Shown here: piece after piece, positions 33,699 to 43,439 of the stretch
Layout: every line of letters starts with the position of its first letter
Numbering within the stretch: the first letter of the stretch is position 1
NCBI RefSeq assembly: GCF_030160835.1
Contig: NZ_BSPC01000093.1
Location: 1 to 64,000, forward strand
DNA: 64,000 nt
Reading direction: 5' to 3'
From: Labrys miyagiensis
Lineage (GTDB): Bacteria > Pseudomonadota > Alphaproteobacteria > Rhizobiales > Labraceae
Translations under genes and position numbers: made by a program
The notes under the pieces: generated by a model
Seen by the model: the letters and a program-made list of their open reading frames with translations, nothing else
What the model was told of the DNA's origin: nothing
Databases searched by the model: none

Positions 33699-35771
33699 TT
33701 ACCGCCCTTCCCTCGCCCACATCATCGACAGGCCGCCCAGCAGCAGCGCCAGGCCGAGCAGGCCGGCGAAGAGCGGGAAGGAGGCAATGCCGCGCACCAC
33801 AGTGGCCTCGCTGCGCTTGAGGCCGATCCAGCCATCGCCACCATAGGGCGAACCGTCGCCGACGGCGCGCACGGCCGGAACCGCGAAGCTCGAGGCCGTG
33901 GCGAGGCGTTGCACGGTGCCGCCAGTCTCCTTGGCCAACCCCTTCAGGCGATCGGGCGTCGAGATGAGATCCTGGAATTCGCGCGGATTGGCCGGACCGA
34001 CATTGGTGATGGCCTGCAGCGTGCCATCCTGCGCGTGCCAGATACCCATAGCGTCGGTGGCATAGTCAGCCGTCCACAGGCCTGGCTTCTCGGGCTTCAG
34101 GGTCAGCCTCACCTTCTCGCCATTCGGCCCGGTGAGGTCCACCGGCGCGACGCTGTCGGCCATGGTCTGGCGCTCGATGGTGATGTCGCGGCCATTGGCC
34201 TTGGCGCGCAGGGCCTCCTCGTCGAGATCAGGCTCCTTCATCAGCCAGTGCGACAGGCGCCGCAGGAGGTCGACATAGGGTCCACCGCCCTCATAGCCGC
34301 GCGCCCACAGCCAGGCATGGTCGGAGAGCAGCAGCGCCACCCGCCCCTTGTCCTGATGGGCGAGCACCAGCAGCGGCGCGCCCTGCGCCCCGGACATCAC
34401 CGAGGTACCCTCGCGCAGATTGGTTTCGACCGTGGTGAACCACTGTCCCCAGGCCGGCGGGTTGGGACTGGAGCCCGGCAGGTCGCGCGTCACGGGATGG
34501 CGCTTGCCGAGATCGGTAATCGCAGGCCGGAAGGGCTGGTAGAGCACGTTGCCCGTAGGTGCCGCCGGCAGGATATCGGCGAGCGCCGTGCCCCACAGGC
34601 TGTTTTCGGAGGCGTAATCGGCGCCGGAGGCCAGCAGGATGGCGCCACCATTGCGCACGAACTCGGTCATGTTGTCGAAATAGGCCGAGGGCAGCAGGCC
34701 TTCCTGGGCGTAGCGGTCGAAGATGATGAGATCGAAGCGGTGGATCTCCTCGTCGAACAGACGATGGGTCGGGAACTGGATCAGCGAGAGCTCGTTGATC
34801 GGCGTGCCGTCCCCCTTCTGCGGCGGGCGCAGGATGGTGAAATGCACGAGGTCGACATTGGCGTCGGCCTTGAGCAGGTTGCGCCAGGTGCGCTCGCCGG
34901 CATTGGGCTCGCCCGAGACGAGCAGCACGCGCATCTTCTCGCGGATGCCTTCGATCTCCAGCACGGCGCGGTTGTTCACCGGCGAGAGCTCTCCCGGCAC
35001 CGTATCGGCCTCCAGCTCGACCACGTTGAGGCCGGCATGGTCGATCGGCACCTGCAGCGAGGATACCTCGCCCACCGGCACGCTGGTGCGCGCGATCTCC
35101 TCGCCGTCGCGGCGCAGCACCACCGTGGCGGTCGAGGGCATGTTCGGCCCGTGGTCTGTGATGCGGAAGCGGATGGTGGTCGCTTGCTTGACCAGCCCGA
35201 AGCGCGGCGCCTCGACCAGCGAGATCTGGCGGTCGCGTTCATCGGGCACGCCGGTGATCAGGCCATGCACGGGCGCCTTGAAGCCGAGCTCGGCCGCACG
35301 GGCGGGAACATCGTCCACCACGCCATCGGTCAGAAGGATGGCGCCGCCGACCCGGTCTGGCGGCACGTCGGAAAGGGCGTTCGAGAGCGCGCCGAAGAGT
35401 TGCGTGCCATCGGAGCTGGCGGGGTCGCCGCTCGCCTCCACCACGCGCAGATCGACATTGCCGAGCGCCTGCACCTGCCGGGCGATGGCATCGCGCGCCT
35501 CGTTGGCCTGCCCGGTGCGATCACCGATGCCCTGGGAGGCCGAGCGATCGACCACCAGGGCGACGACATTCGGCAAGGGCTGGCGATCCTGGCGCGACAG
35601 GATGGGGCCGCACAGCGCCAGCAGGAACAGGCCGAGCATCGCAGTGCGCAGCCAGGCGGCGCGCAGACGGGCGAGGATGCCCAGGAGGGCGACGAGCGCT
35701 GCCACGCAGGCCAGCGCGATGATCGCGGCCCAGGGCAGCAGCGGGGCGAATTGCAGGGAGAAATCGCCCAT
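33699..35771 (-). CDS. membrane protein with VWA-like and amidotransferase-like domains
   Basis: A 690-aa protein. Two N-terminal membrane helices (PWAAIIALACVAALVALLGIL, WLRTAMLGLFLLALCGPIL) precede a VWA-like region (VVALVVDRSASQGIGDRT ... GGAILLTDGVVDD), a CARDB-like middle part, and a class I glutamine amidotransferase-like fold (RFDLIIFDRYAQEGLLPSAYFDNMTEFVRNGGAILLASGADY). A final helix (FPLFAGLLGLALLLGGLSMMW) closes it. The last gene of the MoxR operon, overlapping the DUF4159 gene by one base. Probably an envelope-located partner; reaction unknown. Confidence 0.82.
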   Translation of the reverse strand: MGDFSLQFAPLLPWAAIIALACVAALVALLGILARLRAAWLRTAMLGLFLLALCGPILSRQDRQPLPNVVALVVDRSASQGIGDRTGQANEARDAIARQVQALGNVDLRVVEASGDPASSDGTQLFGALSNALSDVPPDRVGGAILLTDGVVDDVPARAAELGFKAPVHGLITGVPDERDRQISLVEAPRFGLVKQATTIRFRITDHGPNMPSTATVVLRRDGEEIARTSVPVGEVSSLQVPIDHAGLNVVELEADTVPGELSPVNNRAVLEIEGIREKMRVLLVSGEPNAGERTWRNLLKADANVDLVHFTILRPPQKGDGTPINELSLIQFPTHRLFDEEIHRFDLIIFDRYAQEGLLPSAYFDNMTEFVRNGGAILLASGADYASENSLWGTALADILPAAPTGNVLYQPFRPAITDLGKRHPVTRDLPGSSPNPPAWGQWFTTVETNLREGTSVMSGAQGAPLLVLAHQDKGRVALLLSDHAWLWARGYEGGGPYVDLLRRLSHWLMKEPDLDEEALRAKANGRDITIERQTMADSVAPVDLTGPNGEKVRLTLKPEKPGLWTADYATDAMGIWHAQDGTLQAITNVGPANPREFQDLISTPDRLKGLAKETGGTVQRLATASSFAVPAVRAVGDGSPYGGDGWIGLKRSEATVVRGIASFPLFAGLLGLALLLGGLSMMWAREGR

Positions 35772-38560
35772 CAGCGTCCGAGCCTTTCCAGGAGGTCCTG
35801 CACATGGACCTGGTCGGCCTTGTAATTGCCCGTCAGCGCGTACATCACCATGTTGACGCCGGCGCGGTAGGCAAGCTCCCGCTGGCGTTCCAGGCCGGTC
35901 GAGACCGGGAACAGCGGGTTCATGCTGTCGTCAACGGCCCAGGCCCCCGCCAGGTCGTTGGAGGTGATGATGATGGGCGAGACGCCATCGCCGTCAAGCA
36001 CAGGCTTGTCGGCATCGTCGGCCGTCTGTGGCGTCGCCTGCACCCAGGTCTCGCCGGTGTCGTAACGGCCCATGAACTTGTCGAGCAAATAGAAGGTCTT
36101 GGTCAGCACATGCTTGGGCGGCACAGGCTCGAGCTCGGGGATGTCGAGGCCGGCAAGCAGGCGCTTCAGCGTGTCGCCGGCTGGCGTATCCGCCTGTCCG
36201 GCATCGCGCTGCACGGCATCGCGCGTGTCGAAGATGACCATGCCGCCCGACTTCATGAAGGCATCGACACGCGCCATCACGGCCGGCGGCGGCGGATCCT
36301 GGCCGGGCACGACGGGCCAATAGATCAAGGGATAGAAAGCGAGCTCGTCCTTGGCCAGATCGATGCCATCCGGCGGCCCCGGCTCCAAGGCGGTGCGCTC
36401 GGTGATATAGGCCGAGAGTCCCTTGAGGCCGGCGAGACTGGTGTCGTCGGTCTCCTTGTCGCCAGTGACGACATAGGCGAGGCGCGTCCTCAGCGCCGCA
36501 TCGAAGGGACGTGTCTGGGCATGAGCCTCATGCGGCAGCGCCAGCACCAGCGCGAACAAGGCAAGCGCGGCGGCGCCCGTTCCCGCGCGAGTGAGGCGTG
36601 ACAGGCCGCCGGACATGAAAAAGACGATCAGGGCATCCGCCATCAACAGAGCCAGTGCGAAGACAAGGATTGCGGGGCCGAGCGCCACCGGTTTGGCCAC
36701 GGCATAAGCCTCGAATGTGGCATTCAGAGGCGCGAATTCCAGCGGCTTCAGGACAGCATTCGGCGCCAGCGCGTTGACAGCCACCAGACCGTCCGAGGGG
36801 CCGTAGAACCCCGGCGGATGGTCCGGACGTCCGACGCCCGGCTGATCCACCCGCACCGGTTGCGCGGTGGCGGGCGGCACCTCGAAGGCGCCGAGCCCGT
36901 CCAGCGTCCGGCTGGGCGAAGCAAAGACCGGAGCGGTGCTGGAAGCGGGCGTCCCGGCCGCGCTCGCATCGGCGGCGGGCCCCGATGTCGCCAGTCCGAC
37001 CACCTTGCGCAGCATTTCCGGGAAGGTGCCGGAGAGCACGAGATTGGACCAGGTGGTATCGGCGGTCACGTGGAAGAGCACGAGAAGCCCCCTGCCCCTC
37101 TTCTCGGCGGTCACCAGCGGCGTGCCGTCGGCGAGCGTCGCCCAGGTCTTGCCGGGCAGGTCGATATCCGGCTCGGCCAGAAGCTGGCGGTTGATGGTGA
37201 TATCGTCGGGCATGGCGAGACCGGCAAAGGGGCCGTTGGCGTCGAAGCTGCCGAGCTTCTGCGGCTTCTCCCAGGAGAGAGCACCGCCGAGCGTGCGTCC
37301 GCCCTCCCGCAGCTTGACCGGGAGCAGCGTGTTTTCAGCCGCGGCAAGACGCGAGCCGGCAAAACGCACCAGCACGCCGCCATTGTCGATCCAGGCCGAC
37401 AATTTGTCCTCGGCGGGGCCGAGATTGCCGACATCGGCCAGCATGAGCACCGGCAGCTTGTCGTCGATGAAGCGGTCGATCGCCTCACTCGGCGACGTGC
37501 CCTGGGCCGCACGCACGTCAGCAAAGGGCTGGAGGGCGCGTCCCAGATAATAATTGGCCGACAGCAGCGGCTGGCTGACGTCCTGGTCCTGGCCGGAGAC
37601 GATACCCACCACACGACGGCGCCAATTGCGGTCGAGCAATTGCACCGAGCCCGCCGAATTGGCGCCGACCAGCTCGATACGGGCAATGTCGTTGCGGATA
37701 TCGACGGGCAGATCGAGCGTGGTGGTGGTCTCGCTCGCGCCGGGCGCGAAGGTGAAGTCGGCCTGGCCGACCGGAAGGCTCTTGAGGTCGAGTGCCCGCA
37801 CGCTTCCCTTCAGGGGTACCTCGAGCGTGCCCGTGCGCAGGACGCGCACCGAGACGCCGGAAGGCGCGTTGTTGGCGCCGGCGAGGGCCAGTACATCGTG
37901 GGTGCTGTCGCGATAGACGGTGACCTTGCCCTGCTTGCCCGAGGCGGCCAGCACCTTCAGGAAGGCATTGTCATCGGCACCCGCCAATCCGTCGGAAAAC
38001 CAGGCGATCTCGGTATCGGGCTCGGCGCGCAGGAAATCCCCGATCGCCTTGACGAAGGCGCCGCGATTGGCCTGCCAGGGTTCGGGATTGAGGGCCGCGA
38101 GCTTCTCGGCCACCGCGGCGGCCGGACTGAGGGACAGATCGCTCACCGGCTCGGCCAGGGCCACCAGCGCGACAGGCCTGTGATCCTGCTCCGCGGTCTC
38201 CAGCGTCGCCTGGATGACATTCTTGCGCAGGTCCCAATTGGACGCCGCAGCCCAGCCATTGTCGACCAGCAGGAGCAGCGGGCCGGAGCGCGGCAGCCCG
38301 GTATGGGCCGACGGCCTGAGGATCGGCACCGCCAGCATGGCAATGATGCAGGCCGCCAGCAGCAGGCGCAGGGCCGTCAGCCACCAGGGCGAGCGCGCCG
38401 CGACGCGCTGGCGCGGCATGAGATCGTAGAGCAGGCGCAGCGGCGGAAAGTCGATCCGCTGCGGACGCGGCGGAATGAGGCGCAGCAAGAGCCAGATCGC
38501 CGGCAGCAGCACCAGGGCGGCCAGCATCCAGGGAGAGGCAAGGGCGAGCGGTCCGAACAT
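35771..38560 (-). CDS. BatA/DUF4159 domain membrane protein
   Basis: A 929-aa protein. The N-terminal BatA-type region has two helices (SPWMLAALVLLPAIWLLLRLIPP, ALRLLLAACIIAMLAVPIL) and a VWA-like segment (GPLLLLVDNGWAAAS). A long middle part follows, then two helices near residues 640-690 (LGPAILVFALALLMADALIVFF, GAAALALFALVLAL), and a C-terminal DUF4159 domain (LAYVVTGDKETDDTSLAGLKGLSAYITERTALEP). It lies between the DUF58 gene and the VWA-like gene with one-base overlaps. Function of DUF4159 is unknown. Confidence 0.85.
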   Translation of the reverse strand: MFGPLALASPWMLAALVLLPAIWLLLRLIPPRPQRIDFPPLRLLYDLMPRQRVAARSPWWLTALRLLLAACIIAMLAVPILRPSAHTGLPRSGPLLLLVDNGWAAASNWDLRKNVIQATLETAEQDHRPVALVALAEPVSDLSLSPAAAVAEKLAALNPEPWQANRGAFVKAIGDFLRAEPDTEIAWFSDGLAGADDNAFLKVLAASGKQGKVTVYRDSTHDVLALAGANNAPSGVSVRVLRTGTLEVPLKGSVRALDLKSLPVGQADFTFAPGASETTTTLDLPVDIRNDIARIELVGANSAGSVQLLDRNWRRRVVGIVSGQDQDVSQPLLSANYYLGRALQPFADVRAAQGTSPSEAIDRFIDDKLPVLMLADVGNLGPAEDKLSAWIDNGGVLVRFAGSRLAAAENTLLPVKLREGGRTLGGALSWEKPQKLGSFDANGPFAGLAMPDDITINRQLLAEPDIDLPGKTWATLADGTPLVTAEKRGRGLLVLFHVTADTTWSNLVLSGTFPEMLRKVVGLATSGPAADASAAGTPASSTAPVFASPSRTLDGLGAFEVPPATAQPVRVDQPGVGRPDHPPGFYGPSDGLVAVNALAPNAVLKPLEFAPLNATFEAYAVAKPVALGPAILVFALALLMADALIVFFMSGGLSRLTRAGTGAAALALFALVLALPHEAHAQTRPFDAALRTRLAYVVTGDKETDDTSLAGLKGLSAYITERTALEPGPPDGIDLAKDELAFYPLIYWPVVPGQDPPPPAVMARVDAFMKSGGMVIFDTRDAVQRDAGQADTPAGDTLKRLLAGLDIPELEPVPPKHVLTKTFYLLDKFMGRYDTGETWVQATPQTADDADKPVLDGDGVSPIIITSNDLAGAWAVDDSMNPLFPVSTGLERQRELAYRAGVNMVMYALTGNYKADQVHVQDLLERLGR

Positions 38561-39468
38561 CAGCCGGCGCCCTGCTGAAGGAGGGGATGCACCGCAAGCA
38601 CGGCCTGCGAGGCCGGCCTGTCGGTGCGGTGGAGCGTCATGCTCCAGCCGAAACGGCGCGCGACTGCGCGTATGGCGTCGCGATGGGCCGCCAGGCGCGT
38701 CTCATAGGCCTGCCGGATATCCTGGGCGCGGGCGGCCAGGAACTTGCCGACGCCTTCGGGATCGATCAGTTCGGTGCGGCCGGCAAAGGGGAAGGTCTCT
38801 TCCACCGGGTCGGCGATCACCACCAGATGACCGCGAGCGCCACGGCTGGCGAGCGCCCCGATTGTGGCGGCGAGCGTCTCGGGCTCGCCGAGGAAATCGC
38901 CTATCAGGATGGCTTCGCTGCGCGGCGCCAGGGCAATACGGTCCGGCAGGCCGGAGGGCTCCTCCTTGGCGGCCATCATGGCAAGGGCGAGCTTCTGGAT
39001 GATGGCGCGTTGCGAGGAGGGCCTCACCACGCCAATCAGGCCGACACGCTCGCCCCCGCGCACCAGGAGATCGGCGAAGGCGAGGCAGAGCACCAGCGCG
39101 CGCTCGATCTTCGAGGTCTGGGCGAGGTTGGAGACGAGATTCATCGAGGCCGAGCGGTCGACCCACAGCCACAGCGTCTGCGCGGCGTCCCATTCATGCT
39201 CGCGCACATAGAGCGCATCGCCCCGTGCCGAGCGGCGCCAATCGACGCTGGATGCGGCCTCGCCAGAAGCAAAGTGACGGAACTGCCAGAAATTCTCCCC
39301 CTGCCCGGCACGGCGGCGGCCATGCAGGCCATGCATCGCGGTGGCGGCGACCTGCCTTGCCTCGAGCGCCAGCCTGGGCATGGCCTGCGCGAGATCGAGG
39401 GCGGCCTGTTGCATACCGACCGATTTGAGGGCCGCCTGTTCGCTGACGAGCCGGGTGGATACTGCCAT
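38560..39468 (-). CDS. DUF58 domain protein (MoxR partner)
   Basis: A 302-aa DUF58 protein with the signature GQGENFWQFRHFASGEAASSVDWRRSAR and an internal VWA-like MIDAS start, LWLWVDRSASM. DUF58 proteins work with MoxR ATPases in an unresolved chaperone-like or metal-insertion role. No membrane helices. Five bp after the moxR stop, and overlaps the DUF4159 gene by one base. Confidence 0.9.
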   Translation of the reverse strand: MAVSTRLVSEQAALKSVGMQQAALDLAQAMPRLALEARQVAATAMHGLHGRRRAGQGENFWQFRHFASGEAASSVDWRRSARGDALYVREHEWDAAQTLWLWVDRSASMNLVSNLAQTSKIERALVLCLAFADLLVRGGERVGLIGVVRPSSQRAIIQKLALAMMAAKEEPSGLPDRIALAPRSEAILIGDFLGEPETLAATIGALASRGARGHLVVIADPVEETFPFAGRTELIDPEGVGKFLAARAQDIRQAYETRLAAHRDAIRAVARRFGWSMTLHRTDRPASQAVLAVHPLLQQGAG

Positions 39469-39473
39469 GGGGC

Positions 39474-40475
39474 TCAGCCCAGTTTACGCGCGAGGCGCCC
39501 GATCAGGTTCTCGACGGTCTCGCCGTCGGCACGGGCTCCAAAGCTCAGCGCCATGCGATGCTTGAGCACCGGCTCGGCGAGCGCCACCACATCGTCGATG
39601 GAAGGCGAGAAACGGCCCTGCAGCAGGGCGCGGGCACGCACGGCCAGCATCAGCGCCTGGCTGGCGCGCGGGCCGGGGCCCCAGGAGATCTTGCCGGCAA
39701 GCTCGGCCGTCTCGCCGGGGCGGGCCGAGCGCACCAGGGTGAGGATGGCCTCGACCACCGATTCGCCGACGGGCAGATGGCGCACCAGGCGCTGGGCGGC
39801 AAGGAGATCCTCCGCATTCATGGCCTGGCGCGCCGGCGTTTCCTCGGCGCCGGTGGTGAACAGGAGGATGCGCTTCTCCTCCTCGCGCTCGGGATAGGGC
39901 ACGTCGATCTGCATCAGGAAACGGTCGAGCTGGGCTTCAGGCAGCGGATAGGTGCCCTCCTGCTCGAGCGGGTTCTGGGTCGCCAGCACATGGAAGGGCT
40001 TGGGCAGGTCGTGCCGGTCGCCCGCCACGGTGATGTGGTATTCCTGCATGGATTGCAGCAAGGCAGACTGGGTGCGCGGCGAGGCGCGGTTGATCTCGTC
40101 CGCCATCAGGAGCTGGGCGAAGACCGGCCCGCGAATGAAGCGGAAGGTGCGGGTGCCGCCATAATTCTCGTCCAGCACCTCGGTGCCCAGAATGTCGGAG
40201 GGCATCAGGTCCGGGGTGAACTGCACGCGCTTGGCGTCGAGGCCGAGCACGATGCCGAGAGTTTCCACAAGCTTGGTCTTGGCCAGGCCGGGCACGCCCA
40301 CGAGCAGGCCGTGGCCGCCGGAAAGCAGGGTGATCAGGGCGCCATCGACGACGGCATTCTGGCCGAAAATCACGGTATGAACCGCTTCCCGCGCCTTTTT
40401 GATGAGTTCTGCCGTGTTTTCCGCCGATCGGATGATGGCTTCGTCAAGATTGGTGGCAGTGTCGGCGGTCATCAT
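39474..40475 (-). CDS. MoxR-family AAA+ ATPase
   Basis: A 333-aa AAA+ ATPase. Walker A GVPGLAKT at residues 60-67, Walker B LLMADEINRASPRTQSALLQSM, sensor 1 VLATQNPLEQEGTYPLPEAQLDRF. MoxR proteins act as chaperones for VWA-domain client assembly, consistent with the three downstream genes. First gene of the minus-strand operon, divergent from the DUF1285 gene across 147 bp. Confidence 0.93.
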   Translation of the reverse strand: MMTADTATNLDEAIIRSAENTAELIKKAREAVHTVIFGQNAVVDGALITLLSGGHGLLVGVPGLAKTKLVETLGIVLGLDAKRVQFTPDLMPSDILGTEVLDENYGGTRTFRFIRGPVFAQLLMADEINRASPRTQSALLQSMQEYHITVAGDRHDLPKPFHVLATQNPLEQEGTYPLPEAQLDRFLMQIDVPYPEREEEKRILLFTTGAEETPARQAMNAEDLLAAQRLVRHLPVGESVVEAILTLVRSARPGETAELAGKISWGPGPRASQALMLAVRARALLQGRFSPSIDDVVALAEPVLKHRMALSFGARADGETVENLIGRLARKLG

Positions 40476-40622
40476 GCCTCGCTGTAAACACGCCCGAAGG
40501 CGCTGAGGAATCGGGAACGCTTGCGCGATTCCCTTGTATCACCGGATATTAGAGACCAACTAAGGCAGGAGCGAGAGCTTCTATGTCGTTTTCACGTCCG
40601 TTTTATCACGAATGGCAGGGCT

Positions 40623-41192
40623 ATGGCCGAAACCGATCTGGCCGGATTGACGAAAGCGGCCAAGCAGGCGGGCGAACGCCCAGTGCATCTGTGGAATCCG
40701 CCGTTCTGCGGCGACATCGATATGCGCATCGCCGCTGACGGTTCCTGGCATTACATGAGGAGCCCCATCGGCCGCATCGAGCTGGTCAAGCTGTTCGCCT
40801 CCATCCTCAGGCGCGACCCCGAGCGCTATGTGCTGGTGACGCCGGTTGAACGCGTCGGTATCGTGGTCGAAGACGTGCCCTTCATCGCCGTCGAGCTGCG
40901 CGTCGAGGGAGAGGGCGATGCGCGCACCCTCTCCTTCCGCACCAATGTCGACGACTGGACGACCGCCGGCCCCGACCATCCCATGCGTTTCGAGATCGGC
41001 GCCTCCGACGGCCTCAAGCCCTATGTGCATGTGCGGGCGGACTTGTGGGCCCGGGTGAACCGCGCGCTGTTCTACGACCTTGCCGATCTTGGCGAAATCC
41101 GCGACATCGACGGCAAGGCCATGTTCGGCCTTTCTTCCGGCGGACGCTTCTTCGCCATGGCGCCGGCCGATGAAATTGGCGCATTGTCCTGA
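40623..41192 (+). CDS. DUF1285 protein
   Basis: A 189-aa DUF1285 protein with the family pattern VHLWNPPFCGDIDMRIAADGSWHYMRSPIGRIELVKLFASILRRD and YVLVTPVERVGI. Function unknown. ATG 40623 follows GGCAGGG; the upstream open stretch is poorly coding. First gene of a plus-strand cluster with nudL, DUF6111 and cca. Confidence 0.88.
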   Translation: MAETDLAGLTKAAKQAGERPVHLWNPPFCGDIDMRIAADGSWHYMRSPIGRIELVKLFASILRRDPERYVLVTPVERVGIVVEDVPFIAVELRVEGEGDARTLSFRTNVDDWTTAGPDHPMRFEIGASDGLKPYVHVRADLWARVNRALFYDLADLGEIRDIDGKAMFGLSSGGRFFAMAPADEIGALS

Positions 41193-41194
41193 CG

Positions 41195-41860
41195 ATGCTC
41201 TCCACCGTCACCACGACCAGCGTCCATCCCGAGCTCGCCGCCTTCCTGGAGCGCGCGGGCCAGCGGCTTGCCCTCCAGCCGCCGGACGCGCTCTATCGGG
41301 AGAGCATTCCCGCGCATGGCGACCACCGCTTCTCGCCCGAGCTGCTGAACGAATTGCCCGGCGTGCCGGCCAAGCCCGCGGCGGTGCTGATTCCCATCGT
41401 CGACCGACCTGATGGCCCAACCGTGCTGCTCACCGAGCGCTCCAGCGCGCTGCGCAGCCATTCGGGCCAGATCGCCTTTCCTGGCGGGCGGATCGATCCA
41501 GGGGATCGCGGGCCCCTGGAAGCAGCTCTGCGCGAGGCGGAGGAGGAAGTCGGCCTCTCCCGCTCCCTGGTGCAGCCGATCGGCTATCTCGACCTCTATC
41601 TCACCGGTTCCGGCTACCGCATCGCGCCTGTGGTGGCGCTGGCCGATCCCGGCATGGTGCTGCATCTCAATCCGGACGAGGTGTCGGGCGTGTTCGAATG
41701 CCCCCTCGCCTTCCTGATGGATCCGGCCAACCATGTCGCCGAGCGCCGGGAATGGCGCGGCATCATGCGGCATTACTATTCGATGCCCTGGCAGGGCCAT
41801 TATATCTGGGGCGTGACGGCGGGAATCATCCATACTCTCTATGAAAGGGTCTATGGCTGA
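41195..41860 (+). CDS. CoA pyrophosphatase (Nudix, NudL type)
   Basis: A 221-aa Nudix hydrolase. The NudL signature LLTERSSALRSHSGQIAFPGGRIDPGD precedes the Nudix box (GPLEAALREAEEEVGLS). By family it hydrolyses CoA and CoA derivatives to 4'-phosphopantetheine and 3',5'-ADP. It begins 2 bp after the DUF1285 stop and overlaps the next ATG by one base. Confidence 0.9.
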   Translation: MLSTVTTTSVHPELAAFLERAGQRLALQPPDALYRESIPAHGDHRFSPELLNELPGVPAKPAAVLIPIVDRPDGPTVLLTERSSALRSHSGQIAFPGGRIDPGDRGPLEAALREAEEEVGLSRSLVQPIGYLDLYLTGSGYRIAPVVALADPGMVLHLNPDEVSGVFECPLAFLMDPANHVAERREWRGIMRHYYSMPWQGHYIWGVTAGIIHTLYERVYG

Positions 41861-42123
41861 TGCTGAGGCCTTTCCTGTTTGAGACGGTGCTCTTCCTCCT
41901 GCCTTTTCTGGCCTACAGCCTCTATCTCCTGCTTCGCGGCAGGCGCGGCTTCAGCCTCGGGGCCTGGGAGCGGGCGCCTCTCCTCTCCTTGCTGGCCGCC
42001 TCGGTGATCTGCGTGGCGGCGGGGCTCGCCCTCTTCGCGCATTATGGTGGCGCGCCGGCCGGCAGTAAGTATATTCCTGCCCATATGGAAGACGGCAAGC
42101 TGGTCCAGCCCGAGACGCGATGA
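41860..42123 (+). CDS. DUF6111 small membrane protein
   Basis: An 87-aa protein with two membrane segments (FETVLFLLPFLAYSLYLLL and LLSLLAASVICVAAGLALFA) and a conserved C-terminal KYIPAHMEDGKLVQPE. This matches the alphaproteobacterial DUF6111 family, usually found between nudL and cca as here. Function unknown. Confidence 0.85.
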   Translation: MLRPFLFETVLFLLPFLAYSLYLLLRGRRGFSLGAWERAPLLSLLAASVICVAAGLALFAHYGGAPAGSKYIPAHMEDGKLVQPETR

Positions 42124-43352
42124 GTACAAGATTGATGGGGACGCGTTTTCCCTGGCTGAACAAACCGCCCCTCGCCTCCCTTCTCGCCGCCCTGAACGGC
42201 GGCGGTGAGGAGGCGCGCGTGGTGGGCGGTTCGGTGCGCAACGCCCTGCTCGGCGAAGAGGTGGTCGAGTGGGACATCGCCACCACCGCCCTGCCCGAGG
42301 AAGTGAACGCCCGCGCCCGGGCGAAGGGCTGGAAAACGGTGCCGACCGGTATCGAGCATGGCACCGTCACCGTCGTCATCGACAGCCACCCCTTCGAGGT
42401 TACGACCCTGCGCGAGGATATCGAGACCGACGGGCGCCATGCCGTGGTGCGCTTCGGGCGCGACTTCCGTGCCGACGCCTTCCGTCGCGATTTCACCATC
42501 AATGCCATCTCGCTCTCGCCGGACGGCACGCTGCATGACTATGCGGGCGGCCTCGACGACATCGCGGCCCGGCGCGTGCGCTTCATCGGCAAGGCAGAGC
42601 AGCGCATCGCCGAGGATTATCTGCGCATCCTCAGGCTGTTCCGCTTCCATGCCCGCTACGGCGTCGGCCCGGTCGATCCCGAGAGCCTTTCCGCGGCGAT
42701 CCGGAGCCGGGAGGGGCTGCGCCAGCTTTCGGCCGAGCGCATCCGCGCCGAGCTCCTGAAGCTGGTGATGGCGGCACGGGCCGGCGAGGTGCTTGCGGAG
42801 ATAGACGGCGCGGGTTTCCTGGCCATCATCCTCGGCGGGGTCGCACGGGTCTCTAATTTTAGCCGGCTCATTACACTGGAAGCACGCTCCGGCGTCGCAC
42901 CCGATCCGGTCCGCCGGCTTGCCGTGCTCTGCCTGTTCACAAGGCTCGATGCCGAGCGCCTGGCGAAGAAGCTGCGCCTGTCGAATGCCGAGGCCAAGCG
43001 CTTCCTCTCCATTGCCCTGCTGCTCGAGGCCGAGCGCGGCATGCCCTCGCCGAGCCGGGCCAGGGAACTGCTCTACCGACTCGGTCAGGCGGCCTTCGAG
43101 GACGGCATGCTCGCCCTTGCCGCGCAGAGGCCGGATAAGGATTTCAGCGAAGTCCTCGCCCTTCCCGCCGCTTGGAAGGCGCCGCGGCCGCCCTTCGGCG
43201 GCAAGGACATCGCCCGCCTCGGCGTCGAGCCGGGCCCACGCGTCGGAAGAATCCTTGCCCGCGCCGAACAGGCCTGGATCGACGAAGGCTTTCCGGACAA
43301 TCGCGAACTGCGCCAGGCCATTCTGGCGGATGCGGTAAGGGTGACGCCGTAA
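42120..43352 (+). CDS. cca: CCA tRNA nucleotidyltransferase/poly(A) polymerase family protein
   Basis: A 410-aa class II nucleotidyltransferase. VVGGSVRNALLGEEVVEWDIATTALPEE holds the GG motif and the catalytic DIA (D-x-D-type) region, RFGRDFRADAFRRDFTINAIS and RFIGKAEQRIAEDYLRILRLFRFHARYG are the conserved RRD and tail motifs. It adds or repairs the 3' CCA of tRNA. Overlaps the DUF6111 gene by 4 bp. Confidence 0.92.
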   Translation: MSTRLMGTRFPWLNKPPLASLLAALNGGGEEARVVGGSVRNALLGEEVVEWDIATTALPEEVNARARAKGWKTVPTGIEHGTVTVVIDSHPFEVTTLREDIETDGRHAVVRFGRDFRADAFRRDFTINAISLSPDGTLHDYAGGLDDIAARRVRFIGKAEQRIAEDYLRILRLFRFHARYGVGPVDPESLSAAIRSREGLRQLSAERIRAELLKLVMAARAGEVLAEIDGAGFLAIILGGVARVSNFSRLITLEARSGVAPDPVRRLAVLCLFTRLDAERLAKKLRLSNAEAKRFLSIALLLEAERGMPSPSRARELLYRLGQAAFEDGMLALAAQRPDKDFSEVLALPAAWKAPRPPFGGKDIARLGVEPGPRVGRILARAEQAWIDEGFPDNRELRQAILADAVRVTP

Positions 43353-43439
43353 ATTGGGGGGGCGGGTCTTCAGACCCGCCTGTCTCTTTACAGGCACTGC
43401 GGCGCCATCCAGCGGGTCTGAAGACCCGCCCCCCAAATC
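43353..43439. repeat. palindromic repeat, GGGGGGCGGGTCTTCAGACC type
   Basis: Left arm from 43353 (TTGGGGGGGCGGGTCTTCAG) pairs with a right arm ending at 43439. Each arm contains GGGTCTTCAGACCC or its variant. It separates the convergent cca and GNAT genes. Confidence 0.88.

Noticed and set aside
33609-35825. Very long open frame on the plus strand opposite the VWA-like gene
   Set aside because: It is the antisense shadow of a GC-rich gene on the minus strand. The protein lacks any domain, is rich in His/Arg/Gly, and no start signal precedes it. Similar antisense frames at 1622-3739, 36818-38578, 49512-51197 and 51426-53216 were rejected for the same reason.
41860-42123. Spurious open frame between nudL and cca
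   Set aside because: Rejected as spurious, then retained: it has two membrane segments, a conserved C-terminus and 1-4 bp overlaps with both neighbours, matching DUF6111.
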